From assembly GCA_036583965.1 (NCBI GenBank), contig JAZBQD010000017.1:27934385-27998384 (forward strand): 64,000 bases of DNA. The letters are read 5' to 3'. The stretch is from Prunella strophiata. Taxonomy: Eukaryota > Chordata > Aves > Passeriformes > Prunellidae. A model generated the notes under the pieces. That model was given only the letters and a program-made list of their open reading frames with translations, ran no database searches and was not told the origin of the DNA. Both the position numbers and the translations under genes were made by a program. Below, one piece after another: positions 36,780 to 49,630 of this stretch (positions are counted from its first letter, which is position 1; each line of letters starts with the position of its first letter).

Positions 36780-36864
36780 AGCATATATACATGTCTTATG
36801 GCTCTTTTTCTGTTTCAAAGCTCCCCACCTCAGAAACCACGGCAGGAGCTTACTGCTGGCAGAT
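35775..36864. other. Non-coding stretch containing an A-tailed block
   Basis: No gene recognised. The main feature is the A-run at 36740-36777 with an ATTAAA 26 bases upstream, described separately. Confidence 0.5.
36740..36777 (+). repeat. 38-base poly(A) run
   Basis: An uninterrupted A-run. An ATTAAA hexamer at 36708-36713 ends 26 bases before it, the spacing seen between a poly(A) signal and a cleavage site, so it might be the tail of a retrotransposed transcript. No flanking duplication was seen. Confidence 0.9.
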
Positions 36865-37110
36865 TGTGATGGACTAACCCCAGCAGGCAGCTAAACCCCA
36901 CATAACCACTCCCATCAAGTGGAATAGGAAAGACAATCAGAAGGCTTAAAGGCAGAAAAATCATGTGTTGTGATAAAAATAGTTTAATTGGTAAAGCAAA
37001 GTCTGCACAGGCAAGCCAAGAAAACCAAAGTATTCATTCACCACTTCCCCTTAGCAGGTTCTAGGAAAACAGGGCTCCATCATGCATCTTTCATCTATAA
37101 TAATCACCAG
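36865..37110 (-). mobile_element. Fragment of an ERVL-type LTR
   Basis: It begins TGTGATGGACTAACCCCAGCAGGCAGC, close to the left ends of the LTRs at 14853 and 21612, and includes the matching tagtttaattgg segment. Only the antisense U5/R part is recognisable; the match is lost by about 37.1 kb, so it is truncated. Confidence 0.6.
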
Positions 37111-40100
37111 TGTACAAAACATAAATTAAAATTTCCTTAATAAATCTTTTCTATCTATCTAGACCTTTTTACTCCTCTAATGTTTAGTCAACTAAAATGC
37201 AGTCCTGCTTCTGATGTTTGGAAGACTAATAAACTTGTCACATGAGGAGGGTTGTCCAATGACTTCCAGTTTCTCATCAGTAAATCTGAATTTGATCTTG
37301 CTTGGCCTGAATGGAGGACAGGAGAAGGAGGGGGAGTAAGCAGCTTTCACTGCATTAATCAGCCCACATCTTCAAAATTAGGACTGCAACTGTAGTCACT
37401 CACATGGCTGATGTTCTTCCATGTGCTGAAAGCATGAAAAACATTAGAGTTCTTAGCATTAAGCTGTAGCCAGCAGTGTAGATTTGGAATTTGCATTTTG
37501 CAGAGAGCAGCACTCATCTGCTTGGGCCATTTTTAGTGATGAGCTAAGAAGCAGCAATAGGCAGAGTGGGATTTATGACCCAGTTAGCAGTGATTATGAC
37601 TACTTATTGGCAAAAGCACTTTTGGATTTTCTTTTAAACAAAAAAAAAAAAAAGCAGCACTGACATCTTATTTACAGAGAAGTTTTTAGAGATTATGAAG
37701 TTTCTACATATCCTTTGCTTCATCCTTTTATGCTTCTGGGTATAGTTGTGTACCCGTAAGTGCATATATGTATTTCCATATCCATACATACACACAGATA
37801 TACACCATATATCCCATAATTGGTAGGATTGCTGTGCAATTCTTTCAAGAAAAGGGCCTGGACTTCCTGTGGTCATATGCATAACTCTAGAAAACTCTGC
37901 AGGTTTGATCAGAGAAGCAAATATAGAGGAGCAAATACCTACAGCTGTCCCCCAGCTACTGCTTGTCAACAGAATAAAGTAACTTCCATTAGTTAGTGAA
38001 CACATTGCAGATTTACAAACCAGAGGTGGTCACTTTAGACCTCAGTTCTGTCTTCAACTTTGGCTTCCAAGTCGTCAATACTGGACGTTTAGACTAGTGC
38101 TTGTCTTACAATTTTCTCAGGAAAACAATCTTATCCGATTTTGGAGTCTTCAAAAAGACCTGGAACTTTTGGAAGCTAGGTCAAAAACTAAACATCACCT
38201 TAAAAATGTGATAGTTCATTCTTTGTGCCATGTAGCCTTGATATTTCCTGCCTCTTTTTCAGTTTTTCTGCTGCAAATCAAATAATTCTCCAGTACTTCC
38301 TGCAACCCAGAGGAAGTCCCTGTACATTTTTAAGTTGCTTCAGAGCTCTGTTTGGTAAAGCTGCACAGGTCCTGAAGTTTCTCACTGAGAACAAGGTCTT
38401 CACATAGCATCAGAAATGAGGTGAGAGCAGAGATGAGAAATACACACTAGTGGAATCTAGTTGACTTGCTGGAGTCAAATAGGCGAGAGATTTGGTTTGT
38501 GCAAGAATGTTATATCACAATACCTCAGGGCTTCAGAGTCCTCCATGTTGTAAATCTTGTCTGAATTGTAGACAAGAAGAACTGGGGTGGAGAGTAGGGG
38601 TTACAGACAGGAAAGAGCTGGGACACAACATGAAGTCTCATAGTTTCTTGACCTGCAGAAGACATGGCCAAGACAGCAGCAGTTCCAGAGTACGGCTTAT
38701 TAAATCCAATTGAAGAAGATTTCCCAAAACTTCTCTTCCTGCAGGACTGTCTGAATTGATTCTGGATCTTGTTCCAGCATCAAGCTCCTGACATTTGCAT
38801 CTTCTATACAGGCAGTGAGGTACAGTGAGGCTTGTGTAATGGAAGATATTATCAAGTACATGCTACATTGGATTTGGGGAACTTAGCTCTACCTCATAGC
38901 TGGGCTAGAGAATTCTTATGCCATCTTGGGCATCCTGACGTTCCAGCAAAAATCCTTGCACATATGTATGGTCAGAGAAGTTTTAGGAGCTAGTTCTTCC
39001 CTAGACTCAGTCAAGGTCTTTCAGCTGTATATCACACACATGGAATGAAATGCTGGTGCTGCTGGTCCCATTTAGGGTAATGCTAGGTTTTCACCCAAGT
39101 TTCAAACACAGGAATCGTAGTGGTGATCCTGAGCCTGGCAAGATTGTGGCTCAGGCACACACCAGTCCTCGCTCTGCCTCTTTGCTTGCCCATGCCTTAG
39201 TTCATGGCAATGAGGGTTTGTGCATTTCATGGGTCCCATGATGCTCTCTATGAAGTGCCCAGTATAAATGACTGAGGTTCTCTGGTCCCAGTTCAGCAAG
39301 GACTGATTTCAAAGACAGGCCTGTCTTCAGGAATCTTTTGCCTATATGTCACAAACAAATCAAATGGCCCAAATTATACCTGTGAGTGACCTCCTCTCTT
39401 CTTTCACCTCCTCCCACTGCCCACTGGGATGATCTGTCTCTCTGTCCTGTCTGTTGCTCTGTATGTGCCCATGGCCCTTCTCACTGCAGACAGCTGCTGC
39501 CAGACCTACTTAGAGCCTGAAGTGAGGTGATTTGCACTAATGCATTGTGATGACTTGGCCAGGCAGATGTTTACGGGATGAGCATTTTCTACAGGAATTT
39601 TAATTTATTCAAGTCCCAACACCTTCCCAACACAGTTAATTCAGGACCACAACAGTTGCATTTTCTTTTCTGTCTCCTGGACATGATGATGTGAGAGGCA
39701 GACACTGCAGCAAACACTGAGTAAGTCTGATGTCTTTCTTGGCACGACAAAGATAGAACACCAACTGAGCTCTCCTCCCCACGTCAATCCCCACAGCCAC
39801 CTCTCAATGTCTCTGATTTCAGCAAGGTTCTTTCATCTTTGTGAAAAATATGTCTGATGCAGTGATTCTGGACTTTCTTTCGATACATTATTGACCACTG
39901 AAACAGGAAATTGACCTTTGGAGACTCTTGAAGATTTGTATTCTTATTGATACACAACTGAAAGCTCTTGCTTGGGAGTATTTGCTCTTCACTGTGTGGA
40001 TGTATTTTGTGTTCTGTCACAAAACCCTCTCAGAAACTTGCATGCTCCCAGTTCTGCTGCATGCAGACTCATGGTCTATCTGTTATCTGCTATCTGCTAC

Positions 40101-43100
40101 TGCAGTACCTTGCTCAGCACTATCAGTCACTCTAGGCTGCTGCAAATCAAACACCAGCAAACAAACATCTTCTAACAAACATCGCAGGGGTGGGAGCTGT
40201 TCAATCTGTTTCACCACCAGCCATCATCATATTATGTTACTCATAAGCCATGCTGATAAATTCACAAATTACATTTTGTTTTAGGTACTAATCAAGGAGT
40301 TGTGGTCCTCCAGGGTGACCAATTCATCTGGTTAGCAGAGTGGCTTTGAAAGGACTCAGTGGAAGAGCAGACATACTGACAGTAATTCTAGCTGCCTCAG
40401 GCAAAAAGGCATTTGTTTGGCCAAACTCATTCAGAAAATCTACTATTGTGAGATATGACAGGGTTGTACGGATCAGAAGGGAAAGGCATCTTTGTCAAAG
40501 AGGAATTAAAATATTCATTATATCTCAAGCATGTCATCCAGTGAGGGAATCTGCTTTTAGAGCCTTGTCCTGCCTCCTTTAATCAAACTATATGCAGCAC
40601 CTTGCTCTGGAGATGGTTTTACAGAAGAAAAAGAGCTGTCCACAGAGAGAACCATTGAGAAGTTGGGTAAGACAGCACACTTAAGCTATTGTATACTTCA
40701 CTGCTTAACTGTCTCCACATGTTGACTTAATGCACCTGAGGGGTCTTTCTGTCTCATCCATGTGAAAGTTATAGCAGACAACATATTCTACCACCCCACA
40801 AAACTATGTACATACCTCATGGCTACAACTGTACAACTTACATAACCTTAGTCCTTAACAGCCAGTCTTTGGCCATGTGGAGGATTTCCCCTGAACAAAC
40901 CAAAAGGGTTTTTTGTCATGAAGGAGAAATTCAAATTGAAATGGCTCAGCAATGGAAATTTGTGACAGAGGAATTACCTGGTGTAGGTCACAAGAAGATT
41001 TACTGCCGAACTGGTTTAACTGACTGGAAGCAGGAATGCCAAAAACAGATCAACCACCATACAAAGGAGTGAAAATTCCCTTGCTGATTAGGAAAGAAAT
41101 GCTCCAGTGTTATCTTGCAGGATCATGTAATTCAAGTGGTCAGGGGCCACTCTGGCAGACAGTGCTGATCTGGGGGAATTAACCCAATGCTGGGCTGAGG
41201 TGCTCCATGCACCTCATGGAGCATCACCTGGTGGGTGCAGGTGCAAGTGTACATACAGATTCAGCTCATGCTGCATCTTTGCAGACTCCTTGGAGACCCA
41301 TCAGTGACAGGAAGGCTGTGTCCAAGGCACTTCCCATTAGATCTCTTCATACTTAAGAAAAACACATTTAATTCACCCCAAGGAGTACAATAAAATGGTC
41401 ACTACCTGTGTATTCTTAGGTAATATAAAGTCATACTTACCTAAACACAACAAGGATCAATTATCAGCTTCTTTGCTCACATGTCAGTCAATACTTTACC
41501 TCAAAGTCTTCTTTTAGTTCCTTCCTCTGTGTTCCTTGAAAAATAGATTCTGGAATTGCCTAGAGTTTTTCCTTCTGCATCCACAACGAGGTTTGTTTTT
41601 TCATATATTCATTCTGGATGGAAAATGGTTATCCAGACTGTACACGTGGACATTCACATATGCTCATGCACACACACCAACATCCTCTCCCCCCATTATA
41701 GACATTCACCAAACACCAACAGAAGCCTTAGTCTGAACCTAAATTAACCCACTAAAATGAACTGGCTTTGAGAACCCCACACTAGTTCCAGAAATTTGTA
41801 AATAACAAAGCCTTCAAAGACTAGCAGGCAAAACAAGCAATGTCAATCTTTGCCACATCATCCTAGATTTGCTTCTCTGTGTGCATGGATGTTCACATGG
41901 AAATGATAATTCTCATGTTGGGGGTCTCACTGGAGAAAAGAAGGAAACTCAGTACAGGTTCTCTTTTAACGGAGACAGATGTTCTCCTACTCTGTTGGCA
42001 GAATCCTTTCTTTTCACCAAAGTAATGCAGCATGTCAAAGCAAAAAAAAAAAACTCACAAAAAACCAAACCAACACCCCCCCCAAAAAACCAAACCAAAA
42101 CAAACCAAAAAAAAAAAAAAAAAAAAAAAAACCAAAGCAAAAAAAAAAAAAAAACAAAACACAAACAACAACAACCAGCATGTGCACCAATGAAATATGT
42201 AGCTCTGTCAAGCAAGAAGAAAAATATCACAGTGCAATCAGTGTCTCTATAGTTGTGTTTTCTGGTTTTGGTGGATGAATAAATAATTTCTCTACTTCTT
42301 GCTAAATATGCCTAAGAGTGAAATGCAGCCTCCAGAGGCACTGAGAGCCAGAGTCTGTCAATTCTGAATGTAGACATCTTGTAAATTCTCTTTGTGCCTC
42401 AGACCCACACAGTCACTAATGATGGGTTCTGTCATTCAAACCTATTTTTTAAATTTCTGGTTTTATTTCTCCAGGAAACTTCAGCCTGGGATAGGAGAAA
42501 TTACTTCAGTGTGCACTTGATGGGAAACTACACACAAAGCCTGCAAAACATTAAACAAGGCAGACAATAAATTCTGTTACCTAAACAAAAACACCAGTGC
42601 TGATACTCTGTCAGTGCTCTAGCTTAAGGTGTATTACTCTAGCCTGTCCTCTTCTCACTCTGTAACTAAATTCCAGTCACTATGATTGATAACACCTCTG
42701 CTCCAAATGAAATGCTTGTTTGTTTCTCCCTTCTTTCCTGTACCTTTTAATTCTTTAGGGAAGGTACAATGATATTTAAAGGCATTTTGTGGAAAAAAAG
42801 AATAAAAAAAATGAAATTTGGCCACAGTTCAAGACTGCATACCGATTATTTCTTTAAACCAGGCTCTTAAGCTCTGTCAGTGAATAAGCAAATATAAACC
42901 TAGTTTTCAGAGCATTCCTTGCAGGCCTTCCATTGATTATACATATATTTCTTACACACTACAATGCAACATCTGGAAGGAGATAGTATTCTCACTGGCA
43001 GGTAATCGTTTAACAATGGATGTGTTAAATGTGACATATTTTTGACATGGAGAGAAAAGCAATATGCAAATATACCAGCACAAGAATATAAAAGCTAAGA

Positions 43101-43300
43101 AAACAGAACACAGTATTACAATGATCGTGGGATATAAGATGTAATATGCCAGATACAGATGTATCCCATAAAAATATCACACCAATGATGTCCAGCAGTT
43201 TGTTCAATTTCTCTTGTGATTCAAAAAATTCCAGCAGGTATTATGGTTGATTGCAATAGTCACTTGTTTTTGTTACATAATAGCCTTTTCATATCTATTT
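37111..43300. other. Gene-free intergenic stretch
   Basis: About 6 kb with no supported gene. It contains an A-run near 37640-37653, an imperfect hairpin at 41211-41233 and an A/C-rich low-complexity tract at 42041-42178. Confidence 0.5.
42041..42178. repeat. A-rich / AC low-complexity tract
   Basis: Runs of A broken by single or paired C residues, with one run of C (about 42077-42084). Lysine- or phenylalanine-rich translations of it are meaningless. Confidence 0.9.
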
Positions 43301-44800
43301 TTTCAGGTTTCCAGTTTTTCAATTTGAGAGTATGCTGGGTTCCACTTTGGTCGTAAGGGTACAGGCCAAGTTGAAGTCCAGAATTCTGCCAGCATTGATG
43401 TAAGCTTTTTGATATTTGGACCTCACTGTCCAAGTTACTGCAGAATTTACCAACTTTTGTGGGTTTGCAATATAGAATACCAGACTTCTCAATGCACGGG
43501 TTAGCATTGCCTGATACATGAAGCTTCCTATCTTTTCAGATGTTGTCAACATTGTCTCCAGTTATAACACCTCATCATCAGTGCATTAATAAAGCTCCAA
43601 GGAATACTTAGTATACTTTCTAGATAGTTCCTTTCTGCAGTATGCAAGATGAATTACAGCTTTCACTTATTCATTTATCAGTGCCTAGTGTAGGAGAAAG
43701 AAGTCTTGCATTGTATCCAAGCCTCAGTAATGACTAGTTTCATTCTCACAGTTTCCCTTATTCCTTTCCCTTGAAAGTCCAGCAAAGTGACTCTGTATTT
43801 TTTGAGTGATAGGGTTGAATCCTCTCCTGAATTCCTGAATACAACACCAAGATATTTAAAGTATACTGCTGGTATTGTTCAGCATCTTATTCATTAAGAA
43901 TATTAACTATACCACTTTTCCCAGGAACAGCTGCAGTGAGTAGTTCAGGGACACTGTTCAAGGCTCTATAATCTACTATCAGTCACTACTTGCTACACAG
44001 GAAGCATGAGACTTGATAGCAATTCCCCACTCCTCCAGTTCTTTTATCAATCATGATAATGTTAATATATCAGTTCTTCTATCAATATCAATTCAAAATA
44101 ATATCAATTCAATGATCTAATTCTTTCATCAATCCACAAGATGGATAACATTAGAAGGTAACTTGTAATGTGAAATGTCAACTAGATTGCTATGGGATAA
44201 AGGAGCAGCTGTTTGCAACAGATTGACAGCCAGAGATGTATTTGCATAAAGCAAACTGTGAGCCAAAGGGTGTGGTGCACCTTTTTCCACTTTCCCCATG
44301 AGACTACCCATGACTCTCCCTTGAATACACACTAACTAAAATCTGAGCAGGAGATGAGTGAACAGAGTCCAGGAATCTAACTGCCTAAAGGTTACCTTTG
44401 AAATCTGTAATAGCAGGTCTACTTTTTTTCAGTTTGACATTCCATTCAGTCTGGCTACACTCTTCTACCATTACTTGGTAGCTATGACTATCATGCAACT
44501 TCACACTGGGTTTAAATATTAGCCACCATGTCTAATAGTCATTTGAAAAAGCTGGTCCATATTTCTGCTACTGTTTGTTCAGAAACAGAGGGATGCATGA
44601 ATGGTGTTTTACAGTGTGGGATAAAGCTGTATTACCTACTACAAACAATGTCATATTCTCCACTGTAACATCGAAGAGCTTCACAACATCCTTCTTTGAT
44701 GGGCATTTTAACATATCTGAAGACTAGAGTATAAGAAATTTAGAATGACTGAAGCTGTTTTACCTGGTTTTCTTGTGGAAAACCTGTGCCATCACAGGGT
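43301..44800 (-). mobile_element. Highly degraded endogenous retrovirus pol remnant
   Basis: On the minus strand, short peptides in broken frames fit a retroviral reverse transcriptase. LEEWGIAIK comes from about 44040-44014 and VDYRALN from 43975-43955, followed by an AAVP motif within the next 40 bases. These are the finger/palm entry motifs of avian ERV polymerases, in the correct order. A 77-codon open frame lower down (43552-43319) would lie in later pol but was not recognised. Stops and frameshifts interrupt the remainder. No LTR flanks it. The outer limits given are approximate and only about 43890-44050 is firmly supported. Confidence 0.55.
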
Positions 44801-45059
44801 AAAAATCTTGTTATCTACACAGAGCCTGACTGTCAGGGTTAATCCAGAGCAGTTACTGAAAGGATGAGAAACATCCTGCCACTGATAAAATGCATGATGA
44901 AACCACCTATCCTGTTGCTTGCACTGTCCCTTCTATATTGTATTTCTCATACTCATTCTGTGTATTTTTTCTGTGCAAATCAAAACTTATTGGAGAAGAG
45001 TTACTCTAAACCAAAGAAGGTTTAGATTAATTTAGATTAGGTACAAGGGGCTTAAGAAA
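44801..45059. other. Unassigned spacer
   Basis: Non-coding DNA between the retroviral remnant and a CR1 remnant; nothing recognised. Confidence 0.5.
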
Positions 45060-45815
45060 TGTGGGAAGAGAGTTTACCACTGAAAACTGAGGCAAAAAAA
45101 TGTTGAGTGCCTCAGCCTTTTATGTACTAGACCAGTTATCCTGTCTTATTTATTGGGGGCTTACATTTTCTTTGGTCTCCTTCTCTGACCACATACCTGC
45201 AGAAGTCCTTATTATTCTTATTATTATGGTAAAGTTTCTTCTCTGGTTGGGCTATCACCTAGATTAAAGCCTCAATGAACTCCAGGAGTCCCCTGGCCTG
45301 CTTACAGCTTGCTGTGTACTTTTCCAGTAGATGTCAGAGCACTTGCATCCCCCCATCAGGATCAGAGCCTGGAGTGTGAATCTTCCTGTAGCTGAAGCAA
45401 AAACACTTCATTAACATCCTCCCCTAGGTCTGGTGGCCTGTAGTAAACATCAACCATGAAGTTTCCCTCATTGGCTTGACCCCAATTTTTACCTATAATT
45501 TTTTACCCATTTCACCTGTTCATTGCTGGTTTTCCATGGCAGCTCTCTGTAGTTCATCTATTTTCCACACGGAGGGTAACGTGATCCCCCCTGCTGCCCA
45601 TTCCTCCTCCCTTGCCTGTCCCTTCTGAACAGTTTACAGGCACTGATGCAGTGCTCCAGCCATGCTGTTTGTCCCTCCACATCTCAGTGACAGTGACCAG
45701 ACCACACAGTGCTCCAGCTGCACAGTGGCTTCCAGCTGTTGCTGTTACCCATGCTGGGGGCATCACTGCAGGGGCACTTCACCTGGGCTACAGACTGTCT
45801 CACCTCTTCAGATGA
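45060..45815 (-). mobile_element. CR1 LINE ORF2 remnant (endonuclease to pre-RT region)
   Basis: The minus strand carries a decayed CR1 ORF2 N-terminal part. Near 45710-45560 the peptide LVTITEMWRDKQHGWS corresponds to the CR1 endonuclease signature around ITETWW and its aspartate/tryptophan neighbours, followed by a Gly/Arg-rich segment. Near 45130-45060 a segment reads KAEALN, the stretch that precedes the reverse transcriptase. The distance between them is shorter than in a full element, so there are internal deletions. It is not functional. It lacks the CR1 3' end and is therefore a distinct insertion or a deleted remnant. Confidence 0.65.
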
Positions 45816-47759
45816 ATACTCCCCAGTGTCTTTGGGGCATTCCACAGGCCAGTTATCACATCAATTTTCAAGGTCCATAATTAGTTTTTTCAATCTTGCC
45901 AGCCTTGCAAATTACTCGCAGTAATTTTCTTTTTCTAATGATCAGGGACTTCAGCAGCACCAATAGAAACAAAACAGAGATAATGAAGGATTATTGGTAG
46001 AAATCATCCCGTTGCAAAGTCTGGCTTATGCAAAGTCTCAAACACCACTTCAGAGGCTATTAGTTTTTAAGAGATGCTCTGGGCACAGTGGATGTTTAAC
46101 TTTCACTTTTTTAGTGAAACAATATATCTAATCCCACTGTTTTCCACATTGTATCATAGTAAGAACACTGAAAATCATACATGTAACTGATTCTTCCAGA
46201 CCATTGGGACAGGTATGGAAACCTAGACTTCAATTTTTACTGTTTTTTTAGGCAGCATTGCAAGTTTATAAACTTTATAACAAAAATCACAACAAAGGAG
46301 AAAAAAACCCCTTTTTATAACTTTTCCCTGGATCTATTTGATATAAACTACCAAGGAGTATAATTCTGGATAGCCAGCAGTATGTTTCTGTTTAGAAAAA
46401 CGAGTTAACAGTTGTTTAAAACCTTAGACAAAACCTTGTCTTTAAGTACCTGAAGACCTTAAGCAGATCTCAAGGCTTTCTGTACACTGCTAAAAGCTTA
46501 TCAGTTTTCCAAATGTGGCACTTACCCAATAGAGTATTAGACTAAAGGCAGTATCTCTTATCATACTTGAGTAAAATGACTCCAGGAAAAAAAAAAAATT
46601 AAAAATCTGCATCTAGCTTTTGCAATGATGTTACCTTGAAAAGGCTTTATTTAAATTTAGAACTAACAGGAAAATGGAACACCAAAGCTCCAGAAACAAA
46701 TGAAGTGCAGTGCACCGCAACTGTCAGGTTATGTCTGCAAGACTCCTGCTCCAAACTGCACAGAAATTCAGCCTTCCTGAACTTCCAGACAGCCTGTAGT
46801 CAGAATGTGTATCAGACTAACAGCTGAACTAACTTTATACTGCAGAAATACCTTTTCTTTGCTTATTTCTGGAAGACAATGAACATACAAAAAGATTAGG
46901 ATTGTCTTAGATGAAGGACTGGTGCTATTTTCACACCTTTTCCTGTAGTGTATAATTAGTATTCAAATTTGCCATTTTTGGAGGGCTCACAAAAAAGGAA
47001 GTCTGTGGCACAATGCACTTTTAGGTATTACCTTCAATATGGGAGTAGTTTTAAAGCAACTTCCCCCCAGGAAGTGAGTTAAAAATGAATCATCTCAAAA
47101 GCAATAGTGGCTCTGTTCATCACTTTCTGCCAGCTGTGAAATGCCAAGAGCTTCATGCAGGCTGCACATGCATGCCAGAGAGCAGCAATCTGAAAGAAGT
47201 GTAGACACCTTGGAAAGGTGAAGTGTAAAGAAAGTACTTCAGACCCTCACATTTCACAGAATCAGGAAATAGAAGCTGTTGAAGTTGTTTCCGATTTCAG
47301 GGCTGAAGACCTGAAACACTCCATGAAGCTTAAGCAAACAAATCAAGAAAGGTTTTGAATTACCTTAAAAAATTGTTGGGATACAAGAATCACATCAATA
47401 GTCTGCTACAAACCCCAGAGTTATTAACCCTCTGGGGAGTCACTGTCATCTGCTCCCACACTGGATGAAAGCCTCAACCAAATGACATGGAGTGACAGAA
47501 AAAACTGGCACAGTGGGGAAATGCTGGCAAATGCAAGATTTGTGGGAACATTTTCCACTCACAGCATGGCACAGGAGAAGGTAGCACTGCTGTGATGTGC
47601 AAAATGAAACAAATTCTCTGTCTGCACATTTAGATCTCAGAGAATTATTGTTGTTCCACTGAGGACAGCAAGTGCACCCCTGTGGCTAGTGAATTTGGCT
47701 ATGCATTTTCTTTGTTAATGCATGTGTCATTTTTCCCACTATTCCACTCTTCCTGAGAA
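45816..47759. other. Gene-free stretch upstream of the CpG island
   Basis: AT-rich non-coding DNA with an A-run near 46587-46598; no gene or known transposon recognised. Confidence 0.5.
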
Positions 47760-49147
47760 GCAAACCCGCTGGGCTCACTCCGCACACGCAGCTGTTTCTC
47801 CGCATCGCAGAGGCGCAGGGACGCACGCACTGAGGCATTTCCCTCACTTCCAGAGAAACTCTTAGTTGCGTCTTGGCTGCGTTCCTGGTGTATTCTCATG
47901 CCAATGGATTTGCTAGAATGTTATTCGTCTGACAACGAAACCGGCGTCACCGTGACAGCTTAAGGATATCCCTGTCCTTAACCTATCCCTTTACCGACAT
48001 CCTTGACTTTTTTGCATATAAACCGGCAGGCGCGGTTTGTCCCCGAGAGTGATCGGCGCTCACCGCCCCCCGCTGACGCCTGGATGGGGCGGTCCCCGCT
48101 CCCTACACGTGCCTGTGGGGGCCGGCTCACCCGTCGATGGCAACCTTTGCCCCCTGTCCCCGGGCCGTCACCCCCGACCCCGGAGCGCCGTGCCGGCTCG
48201 GGGGGCGCGGAGCCGGGCAGCGAGGGCCAAGGCCCGCGGCGGCACCCTTGCCCGCGGAGACGGAACGGGGGACAGGGTTCTGGGGTTGGTTCCGGGCTCT
48301 GCTCTGCGCAAGGGCTGCTCGGGGAGGGCTGCGGCCCGCCGGGGTCCCGGCACGGTCCCCGCTCCCGCTGTCCCGAGGGGGCACCGCCGCAGTGCGGGGC
48401 GGCCGCGCCTGTGCGCGCCCCGCGGGCCGTCACGCCCTGCGGCAGCGCTGCTGCGGGCGGCGAGAGGCCTTGGGGAGGCGCCGGACTGCCGGCAGGCCGC
48501 TGGGGCTAGAGGCAGGGAGGGAAGGAGGGAGGCAGGGAAGGAGGAAGCAGGCGGGGAGACTTCCTCCTCCTCCTCGGTGGCAGCAGTAAGCAGCTGCGCG
48601 GCTGGAGCGGCCGGCACGGCTGGGCACCGGCCCCCCCGCCCGGCGGTGCGCTGCGCCCCGGCCGGAGGCTCCCCACGCCGCCCATGCCACCCACGCGTCC
48701 CCGCTGGCGCTGACCGCTCCGCCGTCCCCGCCGTGGGGCTGCTCCTGGGGCGGCGGCCGCCGCCGGCCGGCCGGAGCGGGCAGCGATGCCGGTGGCCGCC
48801 CGCTCGGCTGCCCCCGGGGCGCAGCCTGACGCCGGCTTCCATGGCCCTGCCCGCCCGCGGGACCGCGGCGTCGCTCCGCGCGCCGAGGAGAGCGGCGGCG
48901 AGCGGCACCTCCGCCAGGCCGGCGAGGCGGGCCGGCGCGGCAGATGGGTGGCTTCTTCCGCCGCCCCCTTCCTGCCTGCCTTCTCCTCCTCCCCTCCGCC
49001 GCCCCCCCCGCCTCCTCCGTTGCCTCCTCCCCCGCTGGTGGGTCCGCCGTCGCCGCCTCCACCTCCCCCTCGGCTGCCTCCCTTCTCCCGGCACTCCCCC
49101 AGACCCGCGCCCGTGTCCGCTCCTGCTGCGGCTTCCCGGGACTCGCC

Positions 49148-49313
49148 ATGAGCGGCGGTTCCGGTCGCTTACCGCCGCCCGCCGCCCTGTGCCCGCCGCC
49201 GCCCCTCCACGGGCCGAGCTTGCCGGAGGCGGGAGCGCGGAGCCAGGGCCGGGGCAGCCCCGCCGGGCACGGCGCACCCCGCGGCGCCCCGGGCTCCAGA
49301 GCCCCGCCACCAG
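49148..49313 (+). CDS. Possible first coding exon of an unidentified gene
   Basis: An ATG at 49148 in a fair Kozak context (G at -3) opens a frame that reads MSGGSGRLPPP and continues proline-, glycine- and alanine-rich for 55 codons plus one base to 49313. There the sequence cag/GTGAGC forms a strong donor. The peptide has no recognised domain, and low-complexity translation is expected from any CpG island, so this may equally be 5' UTR. Other in-frame and out-of-frame ATGs lie upstream (for example 48786 and 48944). In human, SLC25A51 lies downstream of SHB on the same strand and has non-coding 5' exons, so this exon could be its untranslated leader. That is a synteny guess. A splice acceptor and following exon are not visible in the remaining 14.7 kb. 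Confidence 0.3.
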
Positions 49314-49450
49314 GTGAGCGGGAGAGGGGCCCCGAGGGACTGGGAGCGGGTCCGGGCGTCCCACCCCCGGCTGGCAGCGGAGCCGGCCCGCAGGGCCGCG
49401 GAGTTGCCCTCCGCAGCGCCCGGGGTCCGTCCCGGGCGGGGGCCACAGGC

Positions 49451-49472
49451 GGGACGGGACGGGACGGGAGGG
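49451..49472 (+). repeat. G-quadruplex motif
   Basis: Five GGG runs separated by one or two bases, just inside the putative first intron about 140 bp past the donor. Confidence 0.85.
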
Positions 49473-49610
49473 CAAACTCCCGCTGTGCCGAGCACGGCGA
49501 GGCGAGCCGCGGCGGCAGCTGGCGGCAGGCCATGTGTCGTCCGGCCGGCAGCGGAGTACTCGGGGCCGCCTTTGAGCCGGTGCCCGGCGCGGCGATGGCT
49601 CTTTCCCCGA

Positions 49611-49630
49611 CGGTCGGTCGGTCGGTCGGG
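49611..49630 (+). repeat. (CGGT)n short tandem repeat
   Basis: About five copies of a CGGT unit in the CpG island. Confidence 0.85.

Noticed and set aside
41869..42278. Lys- and Phe-rich frames on both strands
   Set aside because: They come from an A/C-rich low-complexity tract.
48037..49317. A 426-codon plus-strand open frame in the GC-rich block
   Set aside because: Frames of several hundred codons are open on both strands at once here because the GC-rich CpG island has few stop codons. The translation is low-complexity Pro/Ala/Arg/Gly without a domain.
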